NCBI GenBank assembly: GCA_002102555.1
Contig: MCFL01000347.1
Coordinates: 1-23,035, forward strand
DNA: 23,035 bases
Direction: 5' to 3'
Source: Catenaria anguillulae PL171
Lineage: Eukaryota > Blastocladiomycota > Blastocladiomycetes > Blastocladiales > Catenariaceae
The position numbers and the translations under genes were made by a program. Positions 19,859 to 23,035 of the stretch are shown here, piece after piece (positions within the stretch are counted from its first letter, which is position 1; each line of letters begins with the position of its first letter). The notes under the pieces are model-generated. The model searched no databases. It saw only the letters and a program-made list of their open reading frames with translations, and was not told where the DNA came from.

Positions 19859-20000
19859 GCACATTTCACATTTCCATTTCACATTTCACATGTCACATTT
19901 CGCATTTCGCATTTCACATTTCACATTTCACATTTCACATTCGACATCCGACATCCGACATCCGACATCCGACATTCGACATTCGACATCCGACATTTCA
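19859..20000. repeat. 7-bp tandem array in two sequence variants
   Basis: About twenty 7-bp units run head to tail. The left part is built on ACATTTC (with GCATTTC and ACATGTC variants), and the right part, from about 19940, on GACATCC and GACATTC. The unit length is kept where the sequence changes. Since 7 is not a multiple of 3, all three frames read as seven-residue repeats (for example SHFTFHI), and the lack of stops makes a spurious open frame. It ends in a T run near 20017-20024. Confidence 0.9.
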
Positions 20001-20251
20001 GATGGCACATTTCACGTTTTTTTTTAAATCGCCACTGCACATATACTTTATATACATTTGCGACAAGTCCAATACATATCGAGTGGGCAACAGACTGCGC
20101 TCTTTCATGTGGTATTCATGCCGCCAGTGTCCGGTCAGTATTGATGGAGCTGTTGGCTCAAGTGTGAATCGATCAGCCATGGTCGGTGATTTTCGAATGG
20201 ACGTAGCTCGCACAAAAGCTCACGTATGACAAATGCGAGAAATACAAGGGC

Positions 20252-20279
20252 GGGCTACTCAATGAGGGCTACTCAATGA
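20252..20279. repeat. tandem duplication of a 14-bp unit
   Basis: GGGCTACTCAATGA occurs twice head to tail. It is an isolated duplication in otherwise unique sequence. Confidence 0.85.
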
Positions 20280-21428
20280 ATGTCGTGGCATGTCTATAAC
20301 TGCTCTCTGTGAGGCTGTGCACCCGAAAATGTACTCTAGTTTGTAGTCAACAAGGTACAAAATGCGTCCATTGACAAGGATAAAGCAACACGGTCTCCCC
20401 GCTCACAATACAGGATAAAAGCGCGCATCAAAATACCCCCATATCCATCTTCAAACTAGGGTGCACATATACAGAATGGTGGTCGCCCAATGGTGGCAAA
20501 CATGTTGGATTGATTCACGATCAAAACACGCGTCACTTGATGGTGAACAACGGCCACAAGTCTTGGCTCATTGGAGACATCACGAATCAACTTGGTATTC
20601 ACAACCGATCAAGACGGTTTCATATAGAATCGGGTTTGGGCATTCTTTTGAGACTATTGCTGTGCTTGTACCATGTCTGTAGCACTGGCAATTGCCAAAC
20701 GCGACTTGCCGATCCGATGACCATGACCACACTTGCAGCAGAATGACAAGGTTGGAGTAGAGTAATCAAACGGCCGTCAACGGAAATGAAAAGGGCATGA
20801 CAAATTACACTAAATTCGGTTGTTGTAGCTCATTTTGACATGTAGGCCATGGCGGTACACGTCTTTTTGCATTGATCAGAGATCCGACGTGAACCAATCA
20901 ATCGTCAATACCGTTTGCAAATCAGACGCAATGAGTAGCACAATGACATGGACGTATGTGAAAAGATACGGTGGTTCCAATGAGACCCATGGCAGGTCGA
21001 TCGGGCATCTCTAGCGCTGTCCAGAACCATTTTGTCGGGCAGCGATCAACCATCACATGCATAACGGTGCCTAAATGAACACAATGTACTTGGCATTTTA
21101 TCATTCTGATGGCATGAGCGTTTTCAGAGTACTTTAAAACCTGGGTTTGCACTCTTGGAACACTCGGTCATTAGTGTACTTGTGATGCTCATATAGAGGG
21201 CAACTCGCCATTGTTCACATTGCGAGACAAAGTGACACGTCAGAGCAAGTGAACCGACCACCATATAATGCAAGGCCACCAGACACTTATAAACCCGGGT
21301 ATCAAAACACATGCACATATAGAATGAGTCAAGGGCTTTCCAATGGTACCATTCGATTTCCGATGCCATGTCTACCCGTTGCTCTACGCATGAAATTGTG
21401 CACTCATCTCACAAATCAAGTCGGATCT

Positions 21429-21448
21429 AGCTGGATTCAAATCCAGCT
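21429..21448. repeat. 20-bp near-perfect palindrome
   Basis: AGCTGGATTCAAATCCAGCT has 9-bp arms around two central bases. It superficially resembles a tRNA T-arm but has no neighbouring tRNA structure. It may be a protein-binding site or chance. Confidence 0.7.
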
Positions 21449-23035
21449 GGTTGACACACATCACTCTTGCGTCGCTCATGATTGTTCATAGTACACACCC
21501 ACTTCAAACGGCTCAAACCACCCATACGAGAGCATTATGCTATGAAATCAAATGCGGGGCATCTTTTTGTCCTATTGGCTTCTCGATTTGAGCTGTATTG
21601 ACTACAGGAAGCGTCCAAGAGGCACTGCCATGGGGCGAACATGCGTCAATGACTGGGTAAATGAGCACCCATCACAATCCTGATAGCACGGCTGAAATCA
21701 GCGCACAAAATAGCCCTAGATACCGCCCTCATAGCACTGCCTTTCCCATTCCAATATGGAGCAATGCTGGGTGTGTCACTTCATTGCCGATCTGCCCATG
21801 ATGAACATCATGAACAATGCACCAACTCGCGTCACACTTGGCCAACAACCATGGACCCGAGGTACTCTTTCCAGAGACAAGGAGGCCAAAACGGATGATG
21901 ACGGAATCGTGTAGAGGGGTCAAAATAGAGCTACTTTTGTGTCAGCAGGTACATGACAGCTCACCTGCAAGGCAGTCAAATCAGTGGAAACAATGTACCG
22001 AGATCGCCGATCCATCATTCGCTCATAGACGAGCCACATGAAATACTCGGCCGATCTGCATAACAATGCATACAGGGGGGTTTTAAAGTATTCTCTATCA
22101 CATGACATGGTCGGTAGAGTCATATCAGTCACGTGAGACACGGTACGCGTCGATCGACACGTCCGTCGATTCATCGTGTCTTGGCTTGATGCTGCCGAAC
22201 GGTGAGTAAATGACGTCCAATCAGTACGATACTCGGCAGTATAGTAAATTAGTGTCAGGAAAACAACATACCAAGAGGGTGTGCATGCGCACACAATCAT
22301 GTGCGGCGCCACGAAACAGAGTGATCGGCACAGGGTTGGTCATCTTTGGCGGGAATCACACGTGACACACTTGTCGGACAGTCACGCGCCAGGTATCAAT
22401 GAAAAGAGCTTGAAGAGACTATTGATTGATATTTGGACGTTTCGTACGAGTACCCCAGATTGGGTGGGTGATCAAGTTTTCCGACGCGCCACGAAAAGCG
22501 TGTTTCACCGTGTTGTGATCAAGCAACGCCACGACGCGTTTTAGAACCGAATCCGCAGCTATGGATTACCCGGGATCGGATCACTCAAAAACACATGGTT
22601 TACTAACAGAATTTGAAGCGCAGAGTAATTTACATGCTTACCAAGTCTTGTCCCGATCGGGCCACGTTGAGTCATGCAAGCGAGGCCAAGGGCGGAGACC
22701 GTTACAAGGGGTTTCCTAGTGTATGGGGGGGACTACTGAAGAAGGAAAAAGGGGTGAAAGCGAAAGCTTTTGCTGCTTATTTCTTTTGGATGTGTCTTGA
22801 AAAAGGACGTGTGCTAGTGTGCTGTGTTACCTGAAGCATAAGTGCGGATGGCAAGCAGTCTAGTGTGCTGGATTCCACATGTTGAGAGACATGTATGTTC
22901 CAGTATGCAAAGGCTGTTTGTTATGCAATCGAGTGTGGCAAGTTTGGATGCAGTGTGTCTGGTGCACGGATGATTTTTTTCTATCCATCCGAGTTCAGTA
23001 CAGCAATGGAACGACTCAAAACGAATCTTGAACTG

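Larger units (their letters stand above)
20001..23035. other. gene-poor right end of the window
   Basis: No open frame above about 130 codons and no recognisable protein motif was seen on either strand. The sequence is moderately AT-rich, with frequent CACATG, GATCGG and TCATG motifs. A 73-codon plus frame at 22613-22834 (Lys-rich, KKEKGVKAKAFAAYFFW) has no supporting context. No RNA gene or terminal repeats of a mobile element were found. Confidence 0.5.

Noticed and set aside
19303-20000. CRISPR array or telomeric repeat
   Set aside because: The units are 7 or 9 bp, contiguous and without spacers, and they do not match known telomere units such as TTAGGG. They are simple satellites.
19482-20167. 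Long plus-strand frames of 181 and 216 codons
   Set aside because: They stay open mainly because the 7-bp array has no stop codons in any frame. The repeat SHFTFHI-type peptides are a by-product of the satellite.
21425-21452. tRNA T-arm-like sequence
   Set aside because: The palindrome has the wrong loop length and no D-arm, anticodon arm or acceptor stem around it. No A-box/B-box pair was found elsewhere in the window.
17600-23035. Remnants of retroelements or DNA transposons
   Set aside because: No reverse transcriptase, integrase or transposase motif, and no convincing terminal repeats or target-site duplications, were seen.

Overview
This window looks like nuclear DNA of a fungus. The evidence is a Tim54-family inner-membrane translocase gene (a fungal family), a Utp22/NOL6 ribosome-biogenesis gene, short GT-AG introns of about 58-140 nt, and a Ser/Thr-rich GPI-anchored surface protein. 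An ARMC1-like gene is unexpected: as far as I know ARMC1 is mainly an animal family, so I lean towards an early-diverging (possibly zoosporic) fungus. That placement is inference. Genes in the left half use GC-rich third codon positions.

Layout. Positions 1-600 hold weak remnants: the end of a possible + strand ORF and a Thr/Val-rich cell-wall-like stretch. Next comes UTP22/NOL6 on the minus strand (about 659-4347), recognisable along its length but broken into several frames. A 290-bp divergent gap leads to TIM54 (4638-6167, +). TIM54 is tail-to-tail with the ARMC1-like gene (6330-7871, minus, one intron), so two probable mitochondrial genes sit side by side. A second divergent gap (7872-8350) leads to a secreted Ser/Thr-rich GPI protein (8351-9170, +, one probable intron). 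That gene is tail-to-tail with an unrecognised minus-strand gene (9437 to about 11106).

From about 11.5 to 17.3 kb the minus strand carries scattered short open stretches with hydrophobic segments and convincing splice sites. This fits one or more multi-exon membrane-protein genes that I cannot assemble or assign. From about 17.6 kb to the end the base composition becomes less GC-rich, no gene is visible, and there are simple tandem arrays (9-bp and 7-bp units), a perfect hairpin and small duplications.

A recurring oddity is that UTP22 and the unrecognised gene lose frame at places with no splice signals, one of them a homopolymer. This points to uncorrected single-base indels in the assembly or to gene decay, and every gene model here should be read with that in mind. 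I found no RNA genes, no CRISPR array and no recognisable transposon or viral element.
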